This document shows positions 37,846-46,384 of a DNA stretch of 64,000 nt, piece by piece. The notes below the pieces were generated by a model. That model was given only the letters and a program-made list of their open reading frames with translations. It had not been told where the DNA came from and searched no databases. The DNA lies in NCBI GenBank assembly GCA_030403585.1, contig JAUEPE010000025.1, positions 1 to 64,000 on the forward strand, written 5' to 3'. Position 1 is the first letter of the stretch. Every line of letters begins with the position of its first letter. The position numbers were made by a program, and so were the translations under genes. Source of the DNA: Frankia sp. RB7. Lineage in GTDB: Bacteria > Pseudomonadota > Alphaproteobacteria > Rhizobiales > Xanthobacteraceae.

Positions 37846-38859
37846 TTACTTCAGGTTGGTCATCGCCGTCAGGTCGAAGGACAGCTTGGCGATACCCGCC
37901 GCGCCGCACCAGTTGGAACTGTTGCCGGCCGGGTTGTTGCCGGTAATCGGGGAGGTTCCGACGGAAGCATTGTAAGCACCGGTGAAGACGCTGCAATTGC
38001 CCTTGGAGAGGTCGCTGTCGGAGTAACGCAGGTCCAGCGTGAACACCTTGTAGGTGAAGCCGACGCCGATGTTCCAGGTGTCGTAGTCGGCGTAGTGGAT
38101 GCCGCCGGGGAACGTCGCGGTGCCGTAGAAGCTGTCCGTGGTGCCAAACCACTGCCGGCCGAACTCACCCGACACATACATGCCGACGCCGCTGCTGCCG
38201 AAGATGGTGGAAGGCGCCGTGTACTTGCCGGTGATCGAGGCGTAGTTGCCCCACGCGCCCGAGTTCAGGAAGTTCGGCGAGTAGTACTCGGTCGCACCGA
38301 CGGTGAAGCTGTCGTTGATGGTGTAGTTCACCTTGCCGTAGACTTCGAAGAAGCTGACGTCCCTCTTCAGGGTGTTGGCGTTCGGCACCGAATTCGCCAG
38401 ACACTCGGCGCTCAACGGCTTGCCGGCCGAATCCGTGGTGCCGCCGTTGAAGGCGTTGGCGGCGCCGTAGTAGCAGGTTCCGCCCGGATACAGGTAGCCC
38501 CAGACACCGATGTCGAAGGCGAAGGCACCGAAGGTCGGGCGGATACCGCCGTAGATGTCGATTTCGGCCGCGGCGCGGTTCGTGAAGGAGATGCTCTCAC
38601 CGGACACGCCGACGTACAGCTGCAGGTCCTTGTTGACGTTGTAGCGCGGCTCGAAATAGGCGGCGACCGAGGGCTGGTGGTTGGACTGGGTCACGCCGCG
38701 GAAGATGTAGTCGCTCATGATCCCGCCGCCGAAGGCGATATCCCAGGGATCAAACGCGGGCGCCGGAGGAGCCTTCATCGCCTTCAAGGGCATGTCCGCC
38801 GCGAAAGCCGAACCCGTCACCATTGCCAGCGCCGTTGCCAACAAAGCCACTTTTTTCAT
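37846..38859 (-). CDS. TorF-family outer-membrane beta-barrel protein
   Basis: The 337-residue protein has a signal peptide (MKKVALLATALAMVTGSAFA) followed by a beta-barrel with alternating hydrophobic strands. FGGGIMSDYIFRGVTQSN and NKDLQLYVGVSGESISF are typical of the TorF group of putative porins, and the last strand ends near LSFDLTAMTNLK. The start at 38859 follows GGGGATCGAA. Outer-membrane location and small-solute transport are expected, the substrate unknown. Confidence 0.85.
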   Translation of the reverse strand: MKKVALLATALAMVTGSAFAADMPLKAMKAPPAPAFDPWDIAFGGGIMSDYIFRGVTQSNHQPSVAAYFEPRYNVNKDLQLYVGVSGESISFTNRAAAEIDIYGGIRPTFGAFAFDIGVWGYLYPGGTCYYGAANAFNGGTTDSAGKPLSAECLANSVPNANTLKRDVSFFEVYGKVNYTINDSFTVGATEYYSPNFLNSGAWGNYASITGKYTAPSTIFGSSGVGMYVSGEFGRQWFGTTDSFYGTATFPGGIHYADYDTWNIGVGFTYKVFTLDLRYSDSDLSKGNCSVFTGAYNASVGTSPITGNNPAGNSSNWCGAAGIAKLSFDLTAMTNLK

Positions 38860-39190
38860 TTCGATCCCCATCACCAGTTCTAGACCCCGATCGAGTTCCG
38901 GAAGCCCCCGGGACACCCGACCTGATTGCAAATTTCGTTACGGCCGCAATCTGGATTGAGGGATGTGAACCGTGAAGCAAAAAACACGGGCATCTGCCGA
39001 CTTTTTGGGCGTTCTGACGATTCCACGAAAGGTTGTCGGCCAGTGTTGCTTCTCGATCACATTATTTTCACTCTAAAGTGCACAGAGCCGTCCGGGATAC
39101 TACGTAGGCCGGCGCCACCGTGGCGTGCGCGCTACGAATCAGCTGACTCAAAAAAGGGCAGCGCCCGGTAACCGTGGCGACGGTGCAAAA
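38860..39190. other. Intergenic region upstream of the porin, no gene seen
   Basis: AT-richer than its surroundings, this stretch should contain the porin promoter (minus strand). Nothing coding is supported on either strand, and no confident operator was found. Confidence 0.4.
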
Positions 39191-39216
39191 AAGCCGCAGC
39201 GTCACCGCTGCGGCCT
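39191..39216 (-). terminator. Terminator of the histone H1-like gene
   Basis: GCCGCAGCG and CGCTGCGGC arms around TCAC. On the minus strand the stem runs into TTTTTTGC, as expected for an intrinsic terminator about 100 bases beyond the H1-like stop. Confidence 0.88.
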
Positions 39217-39276
39217 TCCTGTCATCGATCGTGGTCGGGGAGATGGAACGGGCCTTGGGCCTGAGCTTGGCTCTCG

Positions 39277-39318
39277 CCTTGGGCCAACTCCCTTGGGCCA
39301 ACCCCCTTGGACCTAACC
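39277..39318. repeat. Three 14-base tandem repeats at the 3' end of the H1-like gene
   Basis: Units CCTTGGGCCAACTC, CCTTGGGCCAACCC and CCTTGGACCTAACC run directly into the stop codon of the H1-like gene (39313-39315). The decay rises towards the gene. Confidence 0.75.
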
Positions 39319-39705
39319 CTGCCCTTCGGCCGGCGTCGGTTCCGCAGAAGACGAAGGCATCGCCCAGCTCGTCTCGGCGGCAGGCTCGGGTGCCGGCGCT
39401 GCCACTGGAGCTGCGGGCTTCGGCGCGGGAGCTGCCTTCGCCTTCTTCGGTGCTGCTGTCTTGACTGCTGTCTTGACCGCTTTCTTGGCTGCTTTCTTGG
39501 CGGCCTTCTTCGGTGCGACCTTCTTCACAGCCTTCTTGGCCGCAGCCTTCTTTGCCGTCTTCTTGGCGGCCTTCTTCGGCGCAGCCTTCTTGGCCGATTT
39601 CTTCGCAGATTTCTTGGCGGACTTCTTCTTCGTCGCCTTCTTCGCCGCTACAACCTTCTTGGCCTTTTTGGCCTTCTTGCTTTTTTTCTTACTCGCTTTC
39701 GCCAT
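39313..39705 (-). CDS. Histone H1-like Lys/Ala-rich nucleoid protein
   Basis: The 130-residue protein is built from AAKKAAKK / KKSAKKSAKK repeats over residues about 1-90, followed by an Ala/Pro/Glu tail. This resembles the C-terminal domain of eukaryotic H1 and bacterial Lys/Ala-rich DNA-binding proteins, which condense DNA. AGGAGGACCACG gives a very strong ribosome binding site. The repeats are encoded by imperfect tandem units, so length may vary. It lies 69 bases downstream of glcF with its own terminator. Confidence 0.82.
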   Translation of the reverse strand: MAKASKKKSKKAKKAKKVVAAKKATKKKSAKKSAKKSAKKAAPKKAAKKTAKKAAAKKAVKKVAPKKAAKKAAKKAVKTAVKTAAPKKAKAAPAPKPAAPVAAPAPEPAAETSWAMPSSSAEPTPAEGQG

Positions 39706-39774
39706 CGTGGTCCTCCTGTTGCCGCCGAACAATGGTCGACCGGGCGTCTTCGGCCGTCACCCCGGGACGAAAGC

Positions 39775-41097
39775 TCAGCGCGACAAATTCAATGCCGGCC
39801 GCGACCCGCCCGTCGCCCAATCGAGAAGCTCAATCGTGTGTACGACCGGAACTGACGTGCCACTGGCAATCTGCACCATGCAGCCGATATTGCCCGCGGC
39901 AATCACGTCCGGCTTGACGCTCGCGATGTTGGCGACCTTTCGATCGCGCAACCGGCCCGCAAGCTCAGGCTGGAGAATGTTGTAGGTCCCCGCCGAACCG
40001 CAACACAAATGGCTCTCGGGCACATCTTTCACCACGAATCCATTCTTGGAAAGCAATTCTTTCGGAAGGCCCGTGATTTTCTGCCCGTGCTGCAACGAAC
40101 ACGCAGAGTGATAGGCGACGACGATGTTGTCCTGTCGCGCAGCCGTTTCCAATCCGAGACCCGCGACGTATTCGGTGATGTCCTTCGCAAGCGCGGACAC
40201 CTTCGCCGCATCGGCTGCGAACGTGCCGTCCTCGCGCAGCAGGTAGCCGTAATCCTTGATCACCGTGCCGCAGCCGGACGCCGTCACCAGGATGGCGTCG
40301 AGCCCCTCGCCGGCCGCTTCCCTCTGCCACGCCGTGATGTTGGCGCGGGCCCGGCCCAGCGCATCATCGTCGTGCCCGAGGTGATGGGTAAGCGCGCCGC
40401 AGCATTGCTCCTCCCTGACCAGGACGACCTCGATGCCGTGACGGGTCAGCAGGCTGATGGCGGCCTGGTTGATGCGCGGCGCCAGCACCTGCTGGGCGCA
40501 GCCCTGGAGCAGCGCGACCCGGCCGCGCTTCTTGCCAAGCGCTGCGAACACGCTGCCCGGAAGCGCGCCCGGCGCCGGCAGCCGGCCAGGTGCCAGCGCC
40601 AGCATCGCCTTGAGGCGCTGGATCAGGCCGGGCGTGGCCGAGGGCCGCGGGGTCGGCAGGAAGGCGGCGAAGGGCCGGGCCAGCTGCGCCAGCCGCATGC
40701 TGATGCGAAACCGCTGCGGGTCGGGCAGGACGAAGGCCAGCACCCGGCGCAACAGCCGCTCGGTGAGCGGCCGCTGATAACGCTGCTCGATCCTGACACG
40801 GGCCTGATCGACGAGGTGCATGTAGTTCACCCCGGAGGGGCAGGTCGTCATGCAGGACAGGCACGACAGGCAGCGGTCGACATGCTTGACCACCTCGGCC
40901 GTCGGCGCCTGGTCCTTCTCCAGCATCTCCTTGATCAGATAGATGCGGCCGCGCGGACTATCGAGCTCGTCGCCCAGCAGCACATAGGTCGGGCAGGTCG
41001 CGGTGCAGAAGCCGCAATGAACGCAGGCGCGCAGGATCTTGTCGGCTTCCGCGATGTCGGGGTCGGCGAGCTGCGCGAGTGTGAATTCGGTCTTCAT
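39775..41097 (-). CDS. glcF: Glycolate oxidase iron-sulfur subunit
   Basis: GlcF carries electrons from the GlcDE flavoprotein to the quinone pool. The 440-residue protein has two 4Fe-4S motifs, CVHCGFCTATCP (residues about 26-37) and CLSCLSCMTTCP, then two CCG domains (REEQCCGALTHHLG and SHLCCGSAGTYNI). Its ATG abuts the glcE stop (TGAATG), so the two are coupled. Confidence 0.95.
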   Translation of the reverse strand: MKTEFTLAQLADPDIAEADKILRACVHCGFCTATCPTYVLLGDELDSPRGRIYLIKEMLEKDQAPTAEVVKHVDRCLSCLSCMTTCPSGVNYMHLVDQARVRIEQRYQRPLTERLLRRVLAFVLPDPQRFRISMRLAQLARPFAAFLPTPRPSATPGLIQRLKAMLALAPGRLPAPGALPGSVFAALGKKRGRVALLQGCAQQVLAPRINQAAISLLTRHGIEVVLVREEQCCGALTHHLGHDDDALGRARANITAWQREAAGEGLDAILVTASGCGTVIKDYGYLLREDGTFAADAAKVSALAKDITEYVAGLGLETAARQDNIVVAYHSACSLQHGQKITGLPKELLSKNGFVVKDVPESHLCCGSAGTYNILQPELAGRLRDRKVANIASVKPDVIAAGNIGCMVQIASGTSVPVVHTIELLDWATGGSRPALNLSR

Positions 41098-42339
41098 TCA
41101 ACAAGCGCCCCGCGTCAGCCGTCCCCGGTTCAAAATGGACTTCGGATCGAAACTGGCGCGGACCCGTTCGCTCAGGGCGGCGACACCCGGCGCTTGCGGA
41201 TGGAACACGTCGACGCTGCGCCTGACGTCCTCAGCGGCCCGGATCAGCGTGGCATGCCCGCCAAACGCATTGGTCAGCTGGCGCACCGCCGGGGCATGCG
41301 CGTCGGCCTTCGGCGGCAGCGCCGCCCAGATCAGGCCGCCGCCCCAGTCGTAGATGACATCGCCCCCGGTCTCGCGCGCCAATTGCATGCCGAGCGCCGC
41401 GCCAGACGCCGGCGGACAGACGATCCGCCACACCGGCCAGGCGCCGAGCGCGCCGCTGGCCGCGAACGGCAGCACGTCGCGAATGGTCGTCCACAGCGCA
41501 GACGACGCAGCGTCCTCGATAAGGGTTGCGGTCCCGAACGGCGCCAGCAATTCGCGCAGCGAGCCGGCGCGATGGGCGGCGGAGGCCGTGATGCCTTCAA
41601 GCCGCAGCAAGGTCAGCGCCTCGCCCTGACTTGCGATGTCGCCAAGCCCGTCCGTCCTGGCCCGAAACGCCGATTTCGGCAGGTGGGCGGCGGCGGAGAC
41701 GTCGAAGGGCGAGCCGAGCGCCGCGGTCATCGCCTTGTTGGCGGCGGCATCATCTAACCCGCGCAGCAGCAACGTTCGCTCGGCTTCGGGCTTCGGCATC
41801 ACCTTGAGTGTGACCTCGGTCATGACAGACAGCGTACCCCAGGAGCCCGCGAGCAGCTTGCAGAGATCGTAGCCGGTGACGTTCTTCACCACCTTGCCGC
41901 CGGTCTTGAAGCTGTCGCCGAAGCCGGAGACGGCGTGTGCCCCCAGGAGATGGTCGCGCGCCCCGCCCGCCTTGATCCGGCGCGGGCCAGCCAGCCCAGC
42001 CGCGATCATGCCACCGATGGTGCCGAGCGCCGGCGTGCCCAGCAGCGGCGCGGTGTTGATCGGCTCGAAGGCGAATTGCTGGTTCTTGGCATCGATCAGC
42101 GACAGCACGTCGGCCAGCGGCGCGCCGGCCTGGAGCGTCACGATCAACTCGTTCGGCTCGTAGGAGGTGACGGCATTGAGCGCGGAGACGTCGAGCACGG
42201 CATTGGTCGCCATCGCGTGCCCGATGGCGCGCTTGCTGCCATGACCGATGATCTCGAGCGGCTGCTCGTTGGCAATCGCCGCGCGTACCACCTCTTCGAC
42301 GTCTTTGGCGTCTCTGACCCTGAGCGTATCCACCCTCAT
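41098..42339 (-). CDS. glcE: Glycolate oxidase FAD-binding subunit
   Basis: The 413-residue GlcE is a PCMH-type FAD protein like GlcD but shorter. It has the FAD loop ALGTIGGMIAAGLAGPRRI, ARDHLLGAHAVSGFG, FKTGGKVVKNVTGYDLCKLL, and the end DPKSILNRGRL. It works with GlcD and GlcF in oxidation of glycolate to glyoxylate. Confidence 0.93.
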   Translation of the reverse strand: MRVDTLRVRDAKDVEEVVRAAIANEQPLEIIGHGSKRAIGHAMATNAVLDVSALNAVTSYEPNELIVTLQAGAPLADVLSLIDAKNQQFAFEPINTAPLLGTPALGTIGGMIAAGLAGPRRIKAGGARDHLLGAHAVSGFGDSFKTGGKVVKNVTGYDLCKLLAGSWGTLSVMTEVTLKVMPKPEAERTLLLRGLDDAAANKAMTAALGSPFDVSAAAHLPKSAFRARTDGLGDIASQGEALTLLRLEGITASAAHRAGSLRELLAPFGTATLIEDAASSALWTTIRDVLPFAASGALGAWPVWRIVCPPASGAALGMQLARETGGDVIYDWGGGLIWAALPPKADAHAPAVRQLTNAFGGHATLIRAAEDVRRSVDVFHPQAPGVAALSERVRASFDPKSILNRGRLTRGAC

Positions 42340-42556
42340 AGCGGGTATCGAAATTCGCGGCCGAAATCAAATGCGGCGTGACGCCGGCGACCATTGCCCG
42401 CGCGATCGGAATCCGCCACTTGCCACAACGACGTTTCGACCACGATCGAATCGTTCACAACATCGACACTTCGATGACCGGCGAACCAAAGCCGGCACGC
42501 TGTCGCTACAAGTCTGCGCCGATCGCGATCGAGACCAACCGATGGAGACAGACATC

Positions 42557-42892
42557 ATGAACCGCTATGCAACACAGAAATCGATCAGCGACGCCGTTGA
42601 CGGCGGCGGCCTGCTCGTGGTCGCGCAATGGGAGGCCAAGCCCGGCGAGGCCGACAAGGTCGCCACGATCCTCGACCGTTTCCTGCCGGAGGCGCAGCGC
42701 GAGGACGGCGTCAAGCTGTTCCTGATCTCGCGGGCCAAGGACAATCCGGCGCAGTTCCTGTTCTACGAACTGTTCCGCGACGAGGCCGCGTTCAAGGCGC
42801 ACCAGGAAAGCGCGCATTTCAAGACCTACATCGCCGGCGAAGCGCTACCGCTGCTGGCGAAGCGCGAGCGCGCGCAGCACGCGATGCTGTAG
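42557..42892 (+). CDS. Antibiotic biosynthesis monooxygenase (ABM) domain protein
   Basis: The 111-residue protein is a single ABM ferredoxin-like domain: LLVVAQWEAKPGEADKVATI, AQREDGVKLFLISRA, FYELFRDEAAFKAHQES and HFKTYI. Such proteins are usually quinol monooxygenases or degradative cofactor-free oxygenases. ATG 42557 begins the conserved part; the frame is open far upstream without homology. It lies between glcE and an acyltransferase, on the opposite strand. Confidence 0.85.
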   Translation: MNRYATQKSISDAVDGGGLLVVAQWEAKPGEADKVATILDRFLPEAQREDGVKLFLISRAKDNPAQFLFYELFRDEAAFKAHQESAHFKTYIAGEALPLLAKRERAQHAML

Positions 42893-42904
42893 GAACGAGC
42901 CCGC

Positions 42905-42933
42905 ACGCCGCGGTTCAGACCGGACCGCGGCGT
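42905..42933. terminator. Hairpin between two convergent genes
   Basis: ACGCCGCGGT and ACCGCGGCGT arms form a perfect 10-base stem. It lacks a T run but sits in the 48-base gap between the ABM and acyltransferase genes. Confidence 0.6.
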
Positions 42934-42940
42934 CGCGCGA

Positions 42941-44104
42941 CTAGATGATCGGGCGCAGCGGCGATTTGCGCAGGATCAACGCCGAAACGGCCAGGCTGCC
43001 GATCGCGGCCAGCATCGTCAGCAGCAGCGCCTTCGTGAGTGCGAACAGCGGTAGCGCGTGCAGGAGCAGGGCGAAGCCGATCAGGATCGGCGGGTGGATC
43101 AGGTAGACGCCGAAGGCGTTGTCCGAGAGCCATTTCGCGACCGACCCCTGCGCGTCGAAATGGCAGCGGTAGACGGCCAGCATCACGAGGCCCATGCCGA
43201 CGCAGACCAGCGCCTCCCACAGGCACTTGCCGGCGCTGACGAGGTTGAAGCCGCCTGCATAGAGCGCCGTGTCGCCGTGCAGGCCACCCCCGAACAGCAC
43301 GAGCACCGCAAACAGCGGCGCAGAGAGCGCCAGCGCGAGCAATCCCCACCGGATGCAGGAGCGTTCGGCAGCCCCAAGCATCCAATTACCGCGATAGCCG
43401 AAGCTGCCGGCTGCGAACATGAGAATGTATTGCGGGATGTCGCCGGGGTGAACGTTGAGCACGGAGGCATCGGCGTGGATCTCAATACGAACGGCGAACG
43501 TGGTCGCCGCCATAGCCGCAATGAACAGGACGATTCCCCAGCCGCGCAGCGCCAACTGCGGCTCGCGCCGTTCGGTGCGGCGGATCAGGCCATACAGCAG
43601 CGAGACCAGCAACAGCACCGCGCAGAACCACATCGGCCCCGTCTCGGAGAACCATTCGCCGTCTTTCAGATGGATCAGCCATTGATGCCCGAAGCCGCCC
43701 TTGCCCCAGGTCCAGGACAGAAAATACTGCGTCAGCGGGCCGATCACCAACATGTAGAGCAAGGTCGGCAGGCCGAGCCTGACCAACCGATCACGCGCAA
43801 ATCTCGAAAATCCCTTCCGATCGAAGGCACCGGCGGCGAAATAACCGGCGATGAAAAACAGCGCCGCCATGAAGAAGGCCTGGAGGAAGCTCTGATAGAT
43901 GCCGAAGAACAGAGCCGTGCCAAAGCCGGTCTCCTGCCGGTCGACATAGTACCAATTGCCGAACGGAGAGTAGGTGTCGGCCGCGTGCATGCTCAGCACG
44001 AGAATGATCATCGACCAGCGGATGTTGTCGATGAACAGCAGGCGCGAAATCGCCGCCGGCGTGGCCGACGTTTCGTTCGTGGCATTGACCGACACGTCCG
44101 CCAT
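42941..44104 (-). CDS. Acyltransferase family 3 membrane protein (OpgC/MdoC-like)
   Basis: The 387-residue protein has about ten transmembrane helices. LLFIDNIRWSMIILVLSMHA with the conserved arginine and histidine, and FFMAALFFIAGYFAAGAF, RFARDRLVRLGLP and SDNAFGVYLIHPPILI, are typical of the family that acylates (for example succinylates or acetylates) periplasmic glucans and other surface sugars. The substrate is not evident. It lies 18 bases after glcD, possibly co-transcribed. Confidence 0.88.
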   Translation of the reverse strand: MADVSVNATNETSATPAAISRLLFIDNIRWSMIILVLSMHAADTYSPFGNWYYVDRQETGFGTALFFGIYQSFLQAFFMAALFFIAGYFAAGAFDRKGFSRFARDRLVRLGLPTLLYMLVIGPLTQYFLSWTWGKGGFGHQWLIHLKDGEWFSETGPMWFCAVLLLVSLLYGLIRRTERREPQLALRGWGIVLFIAAMAATTFAVRIEIHADASVLNVHPGDIPQYILMFAAGSFGYRGNWMLGAAERSCIRWGLLALALSAPLFAVLVLFGGGLHGDTALYAGGFNLVSAGKCLWEALVCVGMGLVMLAVYRCHFDAQGSVAKWLSDNAFGVYLIHPPILIGFALLLHALPLFALTKALLLTMLAAIGSLAVSALILRKSPLRPII

Positions 44105-44122
44105 GCCCCAGATTTCCGGCCG

Positions 44123-45616
44123 TCAGAACCGCGGAATGTCCGGGAATGCCACCTTGCCCGCATGCACATGCATGCGGCCGAGCTCGGCGCAGCGATGCAG
44201 CGTCGGGAAGACTTTTCCTGGATTGAGCAGGCCCTGCGCGTCGAAGGCGCATTTCAGCCGCTGCTGCTGGTTGAGATCGATCTCGGTGAACATCTCCGGC
44301 ATCAGGTCGCGCTTCTCGATACCGACGCCATGCTCGCCGGTGAGCACGCCGCCGAACTCGACGCAGGCGCGCAGGATGTCGGCACCGAAGGCTTCGGCGC
44401 GCTCGATCTCGCCGGGCTTGTTGGCGTCGTAGAGGATCAGCGGATGCAGATTGCCGTCGCCGGCGTGGAACACGTTGGCGCAGCCGAGCTGGTATTTTTC
44501 CGAGAGCTCGCGGATGCGGGCGAGCGCCTTCGGCAGCGCGCCGCGGGGAATCGTGCCGTCCATGCAGAGATAGTCGGGCGAGATGCGCCCCACCGCGGGA
44601 AACGCGGCCTTGCGCCCGGCCCAGAACAGATTGCGCTCGGCCTCCGAGGCCGAGATCTGGCAGGTGGTCGAGCCGCAAGCATTTGCAATCGTCTCGACGC
44701 GCGTGATCAGCTCGTCGACCTCGATCTTGGGACCGTCGAGTTCGATGATGAGCAGCGCCTCGACGTCGAGCGGATAGCCGGCATGGACGAAAGCTTCAGC
44801 CGCATGGATTGCGGGCTTGTCCATCATCTCCATGCCGCCGGGAATGATCCCGGCACCGATGATGCGCGCCACGCATTCGCCCGCCGCCTCGACTTGCGCA
44901 AAGCCGACCATCAGGGCACGCGCCGTCTCCGGCTTCTGCAGGATGCGCACCGTGATCTCGGTGATGACGCCGAGCAGGCCTTCCGAGCCGGTGATCACGC
45001 CCATCAGATCGTATCCCGAGTTTTCCGCCGACTTGCCGCCGATGCGCAAAATCTCGCCGCTGATCAGGACAATCTCGCAACCGAGCACGTTGTTGGTGGT
45101 CATGCCGTATTTGAGGCAATGCACGCCGCCGGAATTTTCCGCGACATTGCCGCCGATCGAGCAGGCGATCTGCGAGGACGGATCGGGCGCGTAATAGAAG
45201 CCGGCATGCGCGACCGCCTGGCTGATCGCGAGATTGGTGACTCCGGGCTCGGTGACGACGACGCGATTGTCGAAATCGATCTCGCGGATGCGCTTGAACT
45301 TGCCGAGCCCAAGCAGCACGCCATCCTCCAGCGGCAGCGCGCCACCGGACAAGGACGTGCCGGAGCCGCGCGGCACCACCTTGATGCCCTGCGCGCCACA
45401 ATATTTCAGGACGAGCGAGACCTGCTCGGTGGTGTCGGGCAGCACCACGACCATCGGCGGTTGCCGATAGGCGGTCAGCCCGTCGGATTCATAGGCCCGC
45501 ATCTCGGCAGGCGTATCGATCACGCCCTCGCCCGGAACGATTGCGCGCAATGCAGCAACGATCTCAGCGCGGCGCGCGAGCACCGCCTGATCGCTCGCAG
45601 GCATCATGATGGCCAT
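44123..45616 (-). CDS. glcD: Glycolate oxidase FAD-linked catalytic subunit
   Basis: GlcD oxidises glycolate to glyoxylate. The 497-residue protein has the PCMH FAD domain (VVPRGSGTSLSGGALPLEDG, QIACSIGGNVAENSGGVHCL), the VITGSEGLLGVITEI motif and the C-terminal LCMDGTIPR, HAGDGNLHP, GEHGVGIEKRDL and LLNPGKVFP blocks. The order glcD, acyltransferase, (ABM), glcE, glcF is unusual, since glcDEF are normally adjacent. Confidence 0.95.
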   Translation of the reverse strand: MAIMMPASDQAVLARRAEIVAALRAIVPGEGVIDTPAEMRAYESDGLTAYRQPPMVVVLPDTTEQVSLVLKYCGAQGIKVVPRGSGTSLSGGALPLEDGVLLGLGKFKRIREIDFDNRVVVTEPGVTNLAISQAVAHAGFYYAPDPSSQIACSIGGNVAENSGGVHCLKYGMTTNNVLGCEIVLISGEILRIGGKSAENSGYDLMGVITGSEGLLGVITEITVRILQKPETARALMVGFAQVEAAGECVARIIGAGIIPGGMEMMDKPAIHAAEAFVHAGYPLDVEALLIIELDGPKIEVDELITRVETIANACGSTTCQISASEAERNLFWAGRKAAFPAVGRISPDYLCMDGTIPRGALPKALARIRELSEKYQLGCANVFHAGDGNLHPLILYDANKPGEIERAEAFGADILRACVEFGGVLTGEHGVGIEKRDLMPEMFTEIDLNQQQRLKCAFDAQGLLNPGKVFPTLHRCAELGRMHVHAGKVAFPDIPRF

Positions 45617-45870
45617 GATCTATCCTTCCGGCTCACGCCGCGTGATCGATTTGTCGCGACAAATCAACCACGTCCGCGGCCGTTTGGGTAGGCCATCCCC
45701 GAGTCGGAGCAACGATCTTCCGGGGAGTTCGCTCTGGGACAAGTCGGAAATCATGAAACCTGTCATGGTTTCGTGGCTTGTCCAAGCCGAGCGGGCCGTG
45801 CCAAAACCGGCAGGGTTCGACGATCGCCGACCGAATAAGATCCCACCGGGAAAGAGACGAAGAGCACCCT

Positions 45871-46266
45871 ATGAAAAAACTGACTTTTGGCGCGCTGATG
45901 ATCCTCACCGTCACTGCCACGGCCACCAGCGCGATGGCGCAGGATGCTGCGGCCGGCAAATCGTCGTTCAACAAATGCCTGGCCTGCCACGCCATCGGCG
46001 AAGGCGCCAAGAACAAGGTCGGCCCCGAGCTCAACGGCCTCGACGGCCGTCATTCCGGCACCGCACCGGACTACAATTATTCGGACGCGAACAAGAATTC
46101 CGGCATCACCTGGAACGAGGCGCAGTTCAAGGAATACATCAAGGATCCAAAGGCCAAGATCCCCGGCACCAAGATGGCGTTCGCCGGCATCAAGAACGAG
46201 ACCGAGATCAACAATCTCTGGACCTATGTGTCGCAGTTCGACAAGGACGGGAAGATCAAGCAGTAA
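45871..46266 (+). CDS. Periplasmic class I c-type cytochrome (cytochrome c2-like)
   Basis: The 131-residue protein has a signal peptide (MKKLTFGALMILTVTATATSAMA) and a single haem motif CLACH (residues 36-40), with Met102 in GTKMAFAG as the likely sixth ligand. VGPELNGLDGRHSG, YNYSDANKNSGITW and IKDPKAKIPGTKM follow the cytochrome c2/c550 pattern. It is soluble and shuttles electrons in the periplasm. Confidence 0.93.
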   Translation: MKKLTFGALMILTVTATATSAMAQDAAAGKSSFNKCLACHAIGEGAKNKVGPELNGLDGRHSGTAPDYNYSDANKNSGITWNEAQFKEYIKDPKAKIPGTKMAFAGIKNETEINNLWTYVSQFDKDGKIKQ

Positions 46267-46284
46267 GCGGGTGAGCGGCGGCCG

Positions 46285-46325
46285 CTGGAGCTCCGGTTCT
46301 GATTGAATCAGAACCGAAGCTCCAG
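46285..46325 (+). terminator. Long hairpin after the cytochrome c gene
   Basis: CTGGAGCT and GGTTCTGAT arms are answered by ATCAGAACC and AGCTCCAG with one mismatch. It lies 18 bases after the stop and is followed by CTTCTTGTTTTG. Confidence 0.75.
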
Positions 46326-46327
46326 CT

Positions 46328-46384
46328 TCTTGTTTTGACGCGTTTTCTTCACGCGAACCGGTACCCACTTCGCTTGAAAACGCT
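46328..46384. repeat. Dispersed repeat element
   Basis: The stretch reads GTTTTGACGCGTTTTCTTC, ACGCGAACCGGTACCCAC and TTCGCTTGAAAACGCT, a sequence recurring between genes in Bradyrhizobium. CGTTTTC and GAAAACG arms make it hairpin-prone. It fills the space up to the convergent hydrolase gene. Confidence 0.65.
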
